Assembly: GCF_947507565.1 (NCBI RefSeq)
Contig: NC_089194.1
Location: 62,001-126,000, forward strand
DNA length: 64,000 nucleotides
DNA from: Oscarella lobularis
Lineage: Eukaryota; Porifera; Homoscleromorpha; Homosclerophorida; Oscarellidae
Direction of reading: 5' to 3'
In this document: one piece after another, positions 26,201 through 40,300 of the stretch
Position numbering within the stretch: the stretch's first letter is position 1
Layout: each line of letters starts with the position of its first letter
Notes under the pieces: model-generated
Seen by the model: only the letters and a program-made list of their open reading frames with translations
Databases searched by the model: none
What the model was told of the DNA's origin: nothing
Translations under genes and position numbers: made by a program

Positions 26201-29200
26201 ACTCAATTTTGATTCTAAGGACCTGCAGATAAAGTTGAGGGCCTAAACTCTGATTCTAAGGCCCTGAAGATAAAGTTGAGGGCCTATACTTTGATTCTAA
26301 GGCCCTGAAGATAAAGTTGAAGGCCTAAACTTTGATTCTAAGGCCCTGAAGAGAAATTTGAAGGCCCAAACTTTGATTCTAAGGGTCTGAAGATAAAGAT
26401 CAGGGCCAAAAACTCTGATTCTAAGGACCTGAAGATAAAGTTGAGGGCCTAGACTTTGATTGTAAGGACCTGAAGATAAAGTTGATGGCCTAAACTTTGA
26501 TTCTAAGAGCCTGAAGATTAAGTTGAGGGCCTTAACTTTGATTCTAAGGCCCTGAAGATAAAGTTGAACGCCTAAACTTTGATTCTAAGGGCCTGAAGAT
26601 AAAGTTGAGGGCCTAAACTTTGATTCTAAGGACCTGAAGATAAAGTTGAGGGCCTAAACTTTGATTCTAAGGTCCTGAAGATAAAGTTGAGGGCCTAAAC
26701 TTTGATTCTAAGGCCCTGAAGATAAAGTTGAACGCCTAAACTTTGATTCTAAGGGCCTGAAGATAAAGTTGAGAGACTAAACTTTGATTCTAGGGACCTG
26801 AAGATGAAGTTGAAGGCCTAAATTTTGATTCTAAGGACCTGAAGATAAAGTTGAGGGCCTAAACTCTGATTCTAAGGCCCTGAAGATAAAGTTGAGGGCC
26901 TAGACTTTGATTCTAAGGCCCTGAAGATAAAGTTGAAGGCATAAACTTTGATTCTAAGGCCCTGAAGAGAAATTTGAAGGCCCAAACTTTGATTCTAAGG
27001 GTCTGAAGTTAAAGTTCAGGGCCAAAACTCTGATTCTAAGGACCTGAAGATAAAGTTGAGGGCCTAGACTTTGATTCTAAGGACCTGAAGATAAAGTTGA
27101 TGGCCTAAACTTTGATTCTAAGAGCCTGAAGATAAAGTTGAGGGCCTAAACTTTGATTCTAAGGACCTGAAGATAAAGTTGAGGGCCTAAACTCCGATTC
27201 TAAGGACCTGAAGATAAAGTTGAGAGACTAAACTTTGATTCTAGGGACCTGAAGATGAAGTTGAGGGCCTAAATTTTGATTCTAAGGATCTGAAGATAAA
27301 GTTGATGGCCTAAACTTTGATTCTAAGAGCCTGAAGATGAAGTTGAGGGCCTAAACTTTGATTCTAAGGCCCTGAAGATAAAGTTGAGGGCCTAGACTTT
27401 GATTCTAAGGCCCTGAAGATAAAGTTGAAAGCCTAAACTTTGATTCTAAGGCCCTGAAGAGAAATTTGAAGGCCCAAACTTTGATTCTAAGGGTCTAAAG
27501 TTAAAGTTCAGGGCATAAACTCTGATTCTAAGGACCTGAAGATAAAGTTGAGGGCCTAGACTTTGATTCTAAGGACCTGAAGATAAAGTTGATGGCCTAA
27601 ACTTTGATTATAAGAGCCTGAAGATAAATTTGAGGGCCTAAACTTTTATTCTAAGGGCCTGAAGATAAACTTGAGGGCATAGACTTTGATTCTAAGGCCC
27701 TGAAGATAAAGTTGAGGGCGTAAACTCTAATTCTAAGACCCTGAAGATAAAGTTGAAGGCCCAAACATTGATTCTAAGGGCCTGAAGATAAAGGTCATGG
27801 CCAAAACTCTGATTCTAAGGACCTGAAGATAAAGTTGAGGGCCTAAACTTTGATTCTAAGGACCTGAAGATAAAGTTGAGAGACTAAACTTTGATTCTAA
27901 GGACCTGAAGATAAAGTTGAGGGCCTAAACTTTGATTCTAAGGCCCTGAAGAGAAAGTTGAAGGCCCAAACATTGATTCTAAGGGCCTGAAGATAAAGGT
28001 CATGGCCAAAACTCTGATTCTAAGGACCTGAAGATAAAGTTGAGTGCCTAAACTTTGATTCTAAGGACCTGAAGATAAAGTTGAGAGACTAAACTTTGAT
28101 TCTAAGGACCTGAAGATAAAGTTGAGGGCCTAAACTTTGATTCTAAGGCCCTGAAGATAAAGTTGAGGGCCTAGACTTTGATTCTAAGGCCCTGAAGATA
28201 AAGTTGAAAGCCTAAACTTTGATTCTAAGGCCCTGAAGAGAAATTTGAAGGCCCAAACTTTGATTCTAAGGGTCTAAAGTTAAAGTTCAGGGCATAAACT
28301 CTGATTCTAAGGACCTGAAGATAAAGTTGAGGGCCTAGACTTTGATTCTAAGGGCCTGAAGAGAAAGTTGAGGGCCTAAACTCTGATTCTAAGGACCTGA
28401 AGATAAAGTTGAGGGCGTAAACTTTTATTCTAAGGGCCTGAAGATAAAGTTGAGGGCCTAGACTTTGATTCTAAGGACCTGAAGATAAAGTTGAGGGCCT
28501 AAACTCTGATTCTAAAGCCCTGAAGATAAAGTTGAGGGCCTAAACTCTGATACTAAGACCCTGAAGATAAAGTTGAAGGCCCAAACATTGATTCTAAGGG
28601 CCTGAAGATAAAGGTCATGGCCAAAACTCTGATTCTAAGGACCTGAAGATAAAGTTGAGAGACTAAACTTTGATTCTAAGGACCTGAAGATAAAGTTGAG
28701 GGCCTAAACTTTGATTCTAAGGCCCTGAAGAGAAAGTTGAAGGCCCAAACATTGATTCTAAGGGCCTGAAGATAAAGGTCATGGCCAAAACTCTGATTCT
28801 AAGGACCTGAAGATAAAGTTGAGGGCCTAAACTTTGATTCTAAGGACCTGAAGATAAAGTTGAGAGACTAAACTTTGATTCTAAGGACCTGAAGATAAAG
28901 TTGAGGGCCTAAACTTTGATTCTAAGGCCCTGAAGATAAAGTTGAGGGCCTAGACTTTGATTCTAAGGCCCTGAAGATAAAGTTGAAAGACTAAACTTTG
29001 ATTCTAAGGCCCTGAAGAGAAATTTGAAGGCCCAAACTTTGATTCTAAGGGTCTAAAGTTAAAGTTCAGGGCATAAACTCTGATTCTAAGGACCTGAAGA
29101 TAAAGTTGAGGGCCTAGACTTTGATTCTAAGGACCTGAAGATAAAGTTGATGGCCTGAACTTTGATTATAAGAGCCTGAAGATAAATTCGAGGACCTAAA

Positions 29201-32200
29201 CTTTTATACTAAGGGCCTGAAGATAAACTTGAGGGACTAGACTTTGATTCTAAGGCCCTGAAGATAAAGTTGAGGGCCTAAACTCTAATTCTAAGACCCT
29301 GAAGATAAAGTTGAAGGCCCAAACATTGATTCTAAGGGCCTGAAGATAAAGGTCATGGCCAAAACTCTGATTCTAAGGACCTGAAGATAAAGTTGAGGGC
29401 CTAAACTTTGATTCTAAGGACCTGAAGATAAAGTTGAGAGACTAAACTTTGATTCTAAGGACCTGAAGATAAAGTTGAGGGCCTAAACTTTGATTCTAAG
29501 GCCCTGAAGAGAAAGTTGAAGGCCCAAACATTGATTCTAAGAGCCTGAAGATAAAGGTCATGGCCAAAACTCTGATTCTAAGGACCTGAAGATAAAGTTG
29601 AGGGCCTAAACTTTGATTCTAAGGACCTGAAGATAAAGTTGAGAGACTAAACTTTGATTCTAAGGACCTGAAGATAAAGTTGAGGGCCTAAACTTTGATT
29701 CTAAGGCCCTGAAGATAAAGTTGAGGGCCTAGACTTTGATTCTAAGGCCCTGAAGAGAAATTTGAAGGCCCAAACTTTGATACTAAGGGTCTAAAGTTAA
29801 AGTTCAGGGCATAAACTCTGATTCTAAGGACCTGAAGATAAAGTTGAGGGCCTAGACTTTGATTCTAAGGACCTGAAGATAAAGTTGATGGCCTGAACTT
29901 TGATTATAAGAGCCTGAAGATAAATTCGAGGGCCTAAACTTTTATTCTAAGGGCCTGAAGATAAACTTGAGGGCCTAGACTTTGATTCTAAGGCCCTGAA
30001 GATAAAGTTGAGGGCCTAAACTCTAATTCTAAGACCCTGAAGATAAAGTTGAAGGCCCAAACATTGATTCTAAGGGCCTGAAGATAAAGGTCATGGCCAA
30101 AACTCTGATTCTAAGGACCTGCAGATAAAGTTGAGAGACTAAACTTTGATTCTAAGGACCTGAAGATAAAGTTGAGGGCCTAAACTTTGATTCTAAGGCC
30201 CTGAAGAGAAAGTTGAAGGCCCAAACATTGATTCTAAGGGCCTGAAGATAAAGGTCATGGCCAAAACTCTGATTCTAAGGACCTGAAGATAAAGTTGAGG
30301 GCCTAAACTTTGATTCTAAGGACCTGAAGATAAAGTTGAGAGACTAAACCTTGATTCTAAGGACCTGAAGATAAAGTTGAGGGCCTAGACTTTGATTCTA
30401 AGGCCCTGAAGATAACGTTGAAGGCCTAAACTTTGATTCTAAGGCCCTGAAGAGAAATTTGAAGGCCCAAACTTTGATTCTAAGGGTCTGAAGTTAAAGT
30501 TCAGGGCCTAGACTTTGATTCTAAGGACCTGAAGATAAAGTTGAGGGCCTAAACTCTGATTCTAAGGCCCTGAAGATAAAGTTGAGGGCCTAAACTCTAA
30601 TTCTAAGACCCTGAAGATAAAGTTGAAGGCCCAAACATTGATTCTAAGGGCCTGAAGATAAAGGTCATGGCCAAAACTCTGATTCTAAGGACCTGAAGAT
30701 AAAGTTGAGAGACTAAACTTTGATTCTAAGGACCTGAAGATAAAGTTGAGGGCCTAAACTTTGATTCTAAGGCCCTGAAGATAAAGTTGAGGGCCTAGAC
30801 TTTGATTCTAAGGCCCTGAAGATAAAGTTGAGGGTCTAAACTCTAATTCTAAGACCCTGAAGATAAAGTTGAAGGCCCAAACATTGATTCTAAGGGCCTG
30901 AAGATAAAGGTCATGGCCAAAACTCTGATTCTAAGGACCTGAAGATAAAGTTGAGGAAATAAACTTTGATACTAAGGACCTGAAGATAAAGTTGAGAGAC
31001 TAAACTTTGATTCCAAGGACCTGAAGATAAAGTTGAGGGCCTAAACTTTGATTCTAGGGACCTGAAGATAAAGTTGAGGGCCTAAATTTTGATTCTAAGG
31101 ACCTGAAGATAGAGTTGAGGGCCTAAACTCTGATTCTAAGGGCCTGAAGATAAAGTTGAGGGCCTAGACTTTGATTCTAAGGCCCTGAAGATAACGTTGA
31201 AGGCCTAAACTTTGATTCTAAGGCCCTGAAGAGAAATTTGAAGGCCCAAACTTTGATTCTAAGGGTCTGAAGTTAAAGTTCAGGGCCTAGACTTTGATTC
31301 TAAGGACCGGAAGATAAAGTTGAGGGCCTAAACTCTGATTCTAAGGCCCTGAAGATAAAGTTGAGGGCCTAAACTCTAATTCTAAGACCCTGAAGATAAA
31401 GTTGAAGGCCCAAACATTGATTCTAAGGGCCTGAAGATAAAGGTCATGGCCAAAACTCTGATTCTAAGGACCTGAAGATAAAGTTGAGAGACTAAACTTT
31501 GATTCTAAGGACCTGAAGATAAAGTTGAGGGCCTAAACTTTGATTCTAAGGCCCTGAAGATAAAGTTGAGGGCCTAGACTTTGATTCTAAGGCCCTGAAG
31601 ATAAAGTTGAAAGACTAAACCTTGATTCTAAGGACCTGAAGATAAAGTTGAGGGCCTAGACTTTGATTCTAAGGCCCTGAAGATAACGTTGAAGGCCTAA
31701 ACTTTGATTCTAAGGCCCTGAAGAGAAATTTGAAGGCCCAAACTTTGATTCTAAGGGTCTGAAGTTAAAGTTCAGGGCCTAGACTTTGATTCTAAGGACC
31801 TGAAGATAAAGTTGAGGGCCTAAACTCTGATTCTAAGGCCCTGAAGATAAAGTTGAGGGCCTAAACTTTGATTCTAAGGACCTGAAGATAAAGTTGAGAG
31901 ACTAAACCTTGATTCTAAGGACCTGAAGATAAAGTTGAGGGCCTAGACTTTGATTCTAAGGCCCTGAAGATAACGTTGAAGGCCTAAACTTTGATTCTAA
32001 GGCCCTGAAGAGAAATTTGAAGGCCCAAACTTTGATTCTAAGGGTCTGAAGTTAAAGTTCAGGGCCTAGACTTTGATTCTAAGGACCTGAAGATAAAGTT
32101 GAGGGCCTAAACTCTGATTCTAAGGCCCTGAAGATAAAGTTGAGGGCCTAAACTCTAATTCTAAGACCCTGAAGATAAAGTTGAAGGCCCAAACATTGAT

Positions 32201-35200
32201 TCTAAGGGCCTGAAGATAAAGGTCATGGCCAAAACTCTGATTCTAAGGACCTGAAGATAAAGTTGAGAGACTAAACTTTGATTCTAAGGACCTGAAGATA
32301 AAGTTGAGGGCCTAAACTTTGATTCTAAGGCCCTGAAGATAAAGTTGAGGGCCTAGACTTTGATTCTAAGGCCCTGAAGATAAAGTTGAAAGCCTAAACT
32401 TTGATTCTAAGGCCCTGAAGAGAAATTTGAAGGCCCAAACTTTGATTCTAAGGGTCTAAAGTTAAAGTTCAGGGCATAAACTCTGATTCTAAGGACCTGA
32501 AGATAAAGTTGAGGGCCTAGACTTTGATTCTAAGGGCCTGAAGAGAAAGTTGAGGGCCTAAACTCTGATTCTAAGGACCTGAAGATAAAGTTGAGGGCGT
32601 AAACTTTTATTCTAAGGGCCTGAAGATAAAGTTGAGGGCCTAGACTTTGATTCTAAGGACCTGAAGATAAAGTTGAGGGCCTAAACTCTGATTCTAAGGC
32701 CCTGAAGAGAAAGTTGAAGGCCCAAACATTGATTCTAAGAGCCTGAAGATAAAGGTCATGGCCAAAACTCTGATTCTAAGGACCTGAAGATAAAGTTGAG
32801 GGCCTAAACTTTTATTCTAAGGGCCTGAAGATAAAGTTGAGGGCCTAGACTTTGATTCTAAGGGCCTGAAGAGAAAGTTGAGGGCCTAAACTGTGATTCT
32901 AAGGACCTGAAGATAAAGTTGAGGGCGTAAACTTTTATTCTAAGGGCCTGAAGATAAAGTTGAGGGCCTAGACTTTGATTCTAAGGACCTGAAGATAAAG
33001 TTGAGGGCCTAAACTTTGATTCTAAGGACCTGAAGATAAAGTTGAGGGCCTAGACTTTGATTCTAAGGTACCTGAAGATAAAGTTGATGGCCTAAACTTT
33101 GATTCTAAGAGCCTGAAGATAAAGTTGAGGGCCTAAACTTTTATTCTGAGGGCCTGAAGATAAACTTGAGGGCCTAGACTTTGATTCTAAGGCCCTGAAG
33201 ATAAAGTTGAGGGTCTAAACTCTAATTCTAAGACCCTGAAGATAAAGTTGAAGGCCCAAACATTGATTCTAAGGGCCTGAAGATAAAGGTCATGGCCAAA
33301 ACTCTGATTCTAAGGACCTGAAGATAAAGTTGACGAAATAAACTTTGATACTAAGGACCTGAAGATAAAGTTGAGAGACTAAACTTTGATTCCAAGGACC
33401 TGAAGATAAAGTTGAGGGCCTAAACTTTGATTCTAGGGACCTGAAGATAAAGTTGAGGGCCTAAATTTTGATTCTAAGGACCTGAAGATAGAGTTGAGGG
33501 CCTAAACTCTGATTCTAAGGGCCTGAAGATAAAGTTGAGGGCCTAGACTTTGATTCTAAGGCCCTGAAGATAACGTTGAAGGCCTAAACTTTGATTCTAA
33601 GGCCCTGAAGAGAAATTTGAAGGCCCAAACTTTGATTCTAAGGGTCTGAAGTTAAAGTTCAGGGCCTAGACTTTGATTCTAAGGACCTGAAGATAAAGTT
33701 GAGGGCCTAAACTCTGATTCTAAGGCCCTGAAGATAAAGTTGAGGGCCTAAACTCTAATTCTAAGACCCTGAAGATAAAGTTGAAGGCCCAAACATTGAT
33801 TCTAAGGGCCTGAAGATAAAGGTCATGGCCAAAACTCTGATTCTAAGGACCTGAAGATAAAGTTGAGAGACTAAACTTTGATTCTAAGGACCTGAAGATA
33901 AAGTTGAGGGCCTAAACTTTGATTCTAAGGCCCTGAAGATAAAGTTGAGGGCCTAGACTTTGATTCTAAGGCCCTGAAGATAAAGTTGAAAGCCTAAACT
34001 TTGATTCTAAGGCCCTGAAGAGAAATTTGAAGCCCCAAACTTTGATTCTAAGGGTCTAAAGTTAAAGTTCAGGGCATAAACTCTGATTCTAAGGACCTGA
34101 AGATAAAGTTGAGGGCCTAGACTTTGATTCTAAGGGCCTGAAGAGAAAGTTGAGGGCCTAAACTCTGATTCTAAGGACCTGAAGATAAAGTTGAGGGCGT
34201 AAACTTTTATTCTAAGGGCCTGAAGATAAAGTTGAGGGCCTAGACTTTGATTCTAAGGACCTGAAGATAAAGTTGAGGGCCTAAACTCTGATTCTAAGGC
34301 CCTGAAGAGAAAGTTGAAGGCCCAAACATTGATTCTAAGAGCCTGAAGATAAAGGTCATGGCCAAAACTCTGATTCTAAGGACCTGAAGATAAAGTTGAG
34401 GGCCTAAACTTTTATTCTAAGGGCCTGAAGATAAAGTTGAGGGCCTAGACTTTGATTCTAAGGGCCTGAAGAGAAAGTTGAGGGCCTAAACTGTGATTCT
34501 AAGGACCTGAAGATAAAGTTGAGGGCGTAAACTTTTATTCTAAGGGCCTGAAGATAAAGTTGAGGGCCTAGACTTTGATTCTAAGGACCTGAAGATAAAG
34601 TTGAGGGCCTAAACTCTAATTCTAAGACCCTGAAGATAAAGTTGAAGGCCCAAACATTGATTCTAAGGGCCTGAAGATAAAGGTCATGGCCAAAACTCTG
34701 ATTCTAAGGACCTGAAGATAAAGTTGAGAGACTAAACTTTGATTCTAAGGACCTGAAGATAAAGTTGAGGGCCTAAACTTTGATTCTAAGGCCCTGAAGA
34801 GAAAGTTGAAGGCCCAAACATTGATTCTAAGGGCCTGAAGATAAAGGTCATGGCCAAAACTCTGATTCTAAGGACCTGAAGATAAAGTTGAGGGCCTAAA
34901 CTTTGATTCTAAGGACCTGAAGATAAAGTTGAGAGACTAAACTTTGATTCTAAGGACCTGAAGATAAAGTTGAGGGCCTAAACTTTGATTCTAAGGCCCT
35001 GAAGATAAAGTTGAGGGCCTAGACTTTGATTCTAAGGCCCTGAAGATAAAGTTGAAAGCCTAAACTTTCATTCTAAGGCCCTGAAGAGAAATTTGAAGGC
35101 CCAAACTTTGATTCTAAGGGTCTAAAGTTAAAGTTCAGGGCATAAACTCTGATTCTAAAGACCTGAAGATAAAGTTGAGGGCCTAGACTTTGATTCTAAG

Positions 35201-37352
35201 GACCTGAAGATAAAGTTGATGGCCTGAACTTTGATTATAAGAGCCTGAAGATAAATTCGAGGACCTAAACTTTTATTCTAAGGGCCTGAAGATAAACTTG
35301 AGGGCCTAGACTTTGATTCTAAGGCCCTGAAGATAAAGTTGAGGGCCTAAACTCTAATTCTAAGACCCTGAAGATAAAGTTGAAGGCCCAAACATTGATT
35401 CTAAGGGCCTGAAGATAAAGGTCATGGCCAAAACTCTGATTCTAAGGACCTGAAGATAAAGTTGAGGGCCTAAACTTTTATTCTAAGGGCCTGAAGATAA
35501 AGTTGAGGGCCTAGACTTTGATTCTAAGGGCCTGAAGAGAAAGTTGAGGGCCTAAACTGTGATTCTAAGGACCTGAAGATAAAGTTGAGGGCGTAAACTT
35601 TTATTCTAAGGGCCTGAAGATAAAGTTGAGGGCCTAGACTTTGATTCTAAGGACCTGAAGATAAAGTTGAGGGCCTAAACTCTAATTCTAAAACCCTGAA
35701 GATAAAGTTGAAGGCCCAAACATTGATTCTAAGGGCCTGAAGATAAAGGTCATGGCCAAAACTCTGATTCTAAGGACCTGAAGATAAAGTTGAGAGACTA
35801 AACTTTGATTCTAAGGACCTGAAGATAAAGTTGAGGGCCTAAACTTTGATTCTAAGGCCCTGAAGAGAAAGTTGAAGGCCCAAACATTGATTCTAAGGGC
35901 CTGAAGATAAAGGTCATGGCCAAAACTCTGATTCTAAGGACCTGAAGATAAAGTTGAGGGCCTAAACTTTGATTCTAAGGACCTGAAGATAAAGTTGAGG
36001 GCGTAAACTTTTATTCTAAGGGCCTGAAGATAAAGTTGAGGGCCTAGACTTTGATTCTAAGGACCTGAAGATAAAGTTGAGGGCCTAAACTCTGATTCTA
36101 AGGCCCTGAAGAGAAAGTTGAAGGCCCAAACATTGATTCTAAGAGCCTGAAGATAAAGGTCATGGCCAAAACTCTGATTCTAAGGACCTGAAGATAAAGT
36201 TGAGGGCCTAAACTTTTATTCTAAGGGCCTGAAGATAAAGTTGAGGGCCTAGACTTTGATTCTAAGGGCCTGAAGAGAAAGTTGAGGGCCTAAACTGTGA
36301 TTCTAAGGACCTGAAGATAAAGTTGAGGGCGTAAACTTTTATTCTAAGGGCCTGAAGATAAAGTTGAGGGCCTAGACTTTGATTCTAAGGACCTGAAGAT
36401 AAAGTTGAGGGCCTAAACTCTAATTCTAAGACCCTGAAGATAAAGTTGAAGGCCCAAACATTGATTCTAAGGGCCTGAAGATAAAGGTCATGGCCAAAAC
36501 TCTGATTCTAAGGACCTGAAGATAAAGTTGAGAGACTAAACTTTGATTCTAAGGACCTGAAGATAAAGTTGAGGGCCTAAACTTTGATTCTAAGGCCCTG
36601 AAGAGAAAGTTGAAGGCCCAAACATTGATTCTAAGGGCCTGAAGATAAAGGTCATGGCCAAAACTCTGATTCTAAGGACCTGAAGATAAAGTTGAGGGCC
36701 TAAACTTTGATTCTAAGGACCTGAAGATAAAGTTGAGAGACTAAACTTTGATTCTAAGGACCTGAAGATAAAGTTGAGGGCCTAAACTTTGATTCTAAGG
36801 CCCTGAAGATAAAGTTGAGGGCCTAGACTTTGATTCTAAGGCCCTGAAGATAAAGTTGAAAGCCTAAACTTTCATTCTAAGGCCCTGAAGAGAAATTTGA
36901 AGGCCCAAACTTTGATTCTAAGGGTCTAAAGTTAAAGTTCAGGGCATAAACTCTGATTCTAAGGACCTGAAGATAAAGTTGAGGGCCTAGACTTTGATTC
37001 TAAGGACCTGAAGATAAAGTTGATGGCCTGAACTTTGATTATAAGAGCCTGAAGATAAATTCGAGGACCTAAACTTTTATTCTAAGGGCCTGAAGATAAA
37101 CTTGAGGGCCTAGACTTTGATTCTAAGGCCCTGAAGATAAAGTTGAGGGCCTAAACTCTAATTCTAAGACCCTGAAGATAAAGTTGAAGGCCCAAACATT
37201 GATTCTAAGGGCCTGAAGATAAAGGTCATGGCCAAAACTCTGATTCTAAGGACCTGAAGATAAAGTTGAGGGCCTAAACTTTTATTCTAAGGGCCTGAAG
37301 ATAAAGTTGAGGGCCTAGACTTTGATTCTAAGGGCCTGAAGAGAAAGTTGAG

Positions 37353-40300
37353 GGCCTAAACTGTGATTCTAAGGACCTGAAGATAAAGTTGAGGGCGTAA
37401 ACTTTTATTCTAAGGGCCTGAAGATAAAGTTGAGGGCCTAGACTTTGATTCTAAGGACCTGAAGATAAAGTTGAGGGCCTAAACTCTAATTCTAAAACCC
37501 TGAAGATAAAGTTGAAGGCCCAAACATTGATTCTAAGGGCCTGAAGATAAAGGTCATGGCCAAAACTCTGATTCTAAGGACCTGAAGATAAAGTTGAGAG
37601 ACTAAACTTTGATTCTAAGGACCTGAAGATAAAGTTGAGGGCCTAAACTTTGATTCTAAGGCCCTGAAGAGAAAGTTGAAGGCCCAAACATTGATTCTAA
37701 GGGCCTGAAGATAAAGGTCATGGCCAAAACTCTGATTCTAAGGACCTGAAGATAAAGTTGAGGGCCTAAACTTTGATTCTAAGGACCTGAAGATAAAGTT
37801 GAGAGACTAAACTTTGATTCTAAGGACCTGAAGATAAAGTTGAGGGCCTAAACTTTGATTCTAAGGCCCTGAAGATAAAGTTGAAAGCCTAAACTTTCAT
37901 TCTAAGGCCCTGAAGAGAAATTTGAAGGCCCAAACTTTGATTCTAAGGGTCTAAAGTTAAAGTTCAGGGCATAAACTCTGATTCTAAGGACCTGAAGATA
38001 AAGTTGAGGGCCTAGACTTTGATTCTAAGGACCTGAAGATAAAGTTGATGGCCTGAACTTTGATTATAAGAGCCTGAAGATAAATTCGAGGACCTAAACT
38101 TTTATTCTAAGGGCCTGAAGATAAACTTGAGGGCCTAGACTTTGATTCTAAGGCCCTGAAGATAAAGTTGAGGGCCTAAACTCTAATTCTAAGACCCTGA
38201 AGATAAAGTTGAAGGCCCAAACATTGATTCTAAGGGCCTGAAGATAAAGGTCATGGCCAAAACTCTGATTCTAAGGACCTGAAGATAAAGTTGAGGGCCT
38301 AAACTTTGATTCTAAGGACCTGAAGATAAAGTTGAGAGACTAAACTTTGATTCTAAGGACCTGAAGATAAAGTTGAGGGCCTAAACTTTGATTCTAAGGC
38401 CCTGAAGAGAAAGTTGAAGGCCCAAACATTGATTCTAAGGGCCTGAAGATAAAGGTCATGGCCAAAACTCTGATTCTAAGGACCTGAAGATAAAGTTGAG
38501 GGCCTAAACTTTGATTCTAAGGACCTGAAGATAAAGTTGAGAGACTAAACCTTGATTCAAAGGACCTGAAGATAAAGTTGAGGGCCTAAACTTTTATTCT
38601 AAGGGCCTGAAGATAAAGTTGAGGGCCTAAACTCTGATTCTAAGGACCTGAAGATAAAGTTGAGGGCCTAGACTTTGATTCTAAGGTACCTGAAGATAAA
38701 GTTGATGGCCTAAACTTTGATTCTAAGAGCCTGAAGATAAAGTTGAGGGCCTAAACTTTTATTCTAAGGGCCTGAAGATAAACTTGAGGGCCTAGACTTT
38801 GATTCTAAGGCCCTGAAGATAAAGTTGAGGGTCTAAACTCTAATTCTAAGACCCTGAAGATAAAGTTGAAGGCCCAAACATTGATTCTAAGGGCCTGAAG
38901 ATAAAGGTCATGGCCAAAACTCTGATTCTAAGGACCTGAAGATAAAGTTGAGGAAATAAACTTTGATACTAAGGACCTGAAGATAAAGTTGAGAGACTAA
39001 ACTTTGATTCCAAGGACCTGAAGATAAAGTTGAGGGCCTAAACTTTGATTCTAGGGACCTGAAGATAAAGTTGAGGGCCTAAATTTTGATTCTAAGGACC
39101 TGAAGATAGAGTTGAGGGCCTAAACTCTGATTCTAAGGGCCTGAAGATAAAGTTGAGGGCCTAGACTTTGATTCTAAGGCCCTGAAGATAACGTTGAAGG
39201 CCTAAACTTTGATTCTAAGGCCCTGAAGAGAAATTTGAAGGCCCAAACTTTGATTCTAAGGGTCTGAAGTTAAAGTTCAGGGCCTAGACTTTGATTCTAA
39301 GGACCTGAAGATAAAGTTGAGGGCCTAAACTTTGATTCTAAGAGCCTCAAGATAAATTTGAGGGCCTATACTTTGATTCTAAGGACCTGAAGATAAAGTT
39401 GAGGGCCTAAACTATGATTCTAAGGAGCTAAAGATAAAGTTGAGGGGCTAAACTCTAATTCTAAGGCCCTGAAGATAATGTTGAAGGCCCAAACATTGAT
39501 TCTAAGGGCCTGAAGATAAAGTTCAGGGCCTAAACTTTGATTCTAAGGCCCTGAAGATAAAGCTGAACGCCTAAACTTTGATTCTAAGGGCCTGAAGTTA
39601 AAGTTCAGGGCCAAAACTGTGATTCTAAGGACCTGAAGATAAAGTTGAGAGACTAAACTTTGATTATAAGGACCTTAAGACAAAGTTGAGGGCCTAAACT
39701 TTGATTCTAAGGCCCTGAAGAGAAAGTTGAAGGCCCAAACATTGATTCTAAGAGCCTGAAGATAAAGGTCATGGCCAAAACTCTGATTCTAAGGACCTGA
39801 AGATAAAGTTGAGGGCCTAAACTTTTATTCTAAGGGCCTGAAGATAAAGTTGAGGGCCTAGACTTTGATTCTAAGGGCCTGAAGAGAAAGTTGAGGGCCT
39901 AAACTCTGATTCTAAGGACCTGAAGATAAAGTTGAGGGCGTAAACTTTTATTCTAAGGGCCTGAAGATAAAGTTGAGGGCCTAGACTTTGATTCTAAGGA
40001 CCTGAAGATAAAGTTGAGGGCCTAAACTCTAATTCTAAGACCCTGAAGATAAAGTTGAAGGCCCAAACATTGATTCTAAGGGCCTGAAGATAAAGGTCAT
40101 GGCCAAAACTCTGATTCTAAGGACCTGAAGATAAAGTTGAGAGACTAAACTTTGATTCTAAGGACCTGAAGATAAAGTTGAGGGCCTAAACTTTGATTCT
40201 AAGGCCCTGAAGAGAAAGTTGAAGGCCCAAACATTGATTCTAAGGGCCTGAAGATAAAGGTCATGGCCAAAACTCTGATTCTAAGGACCTTAAGATAAAG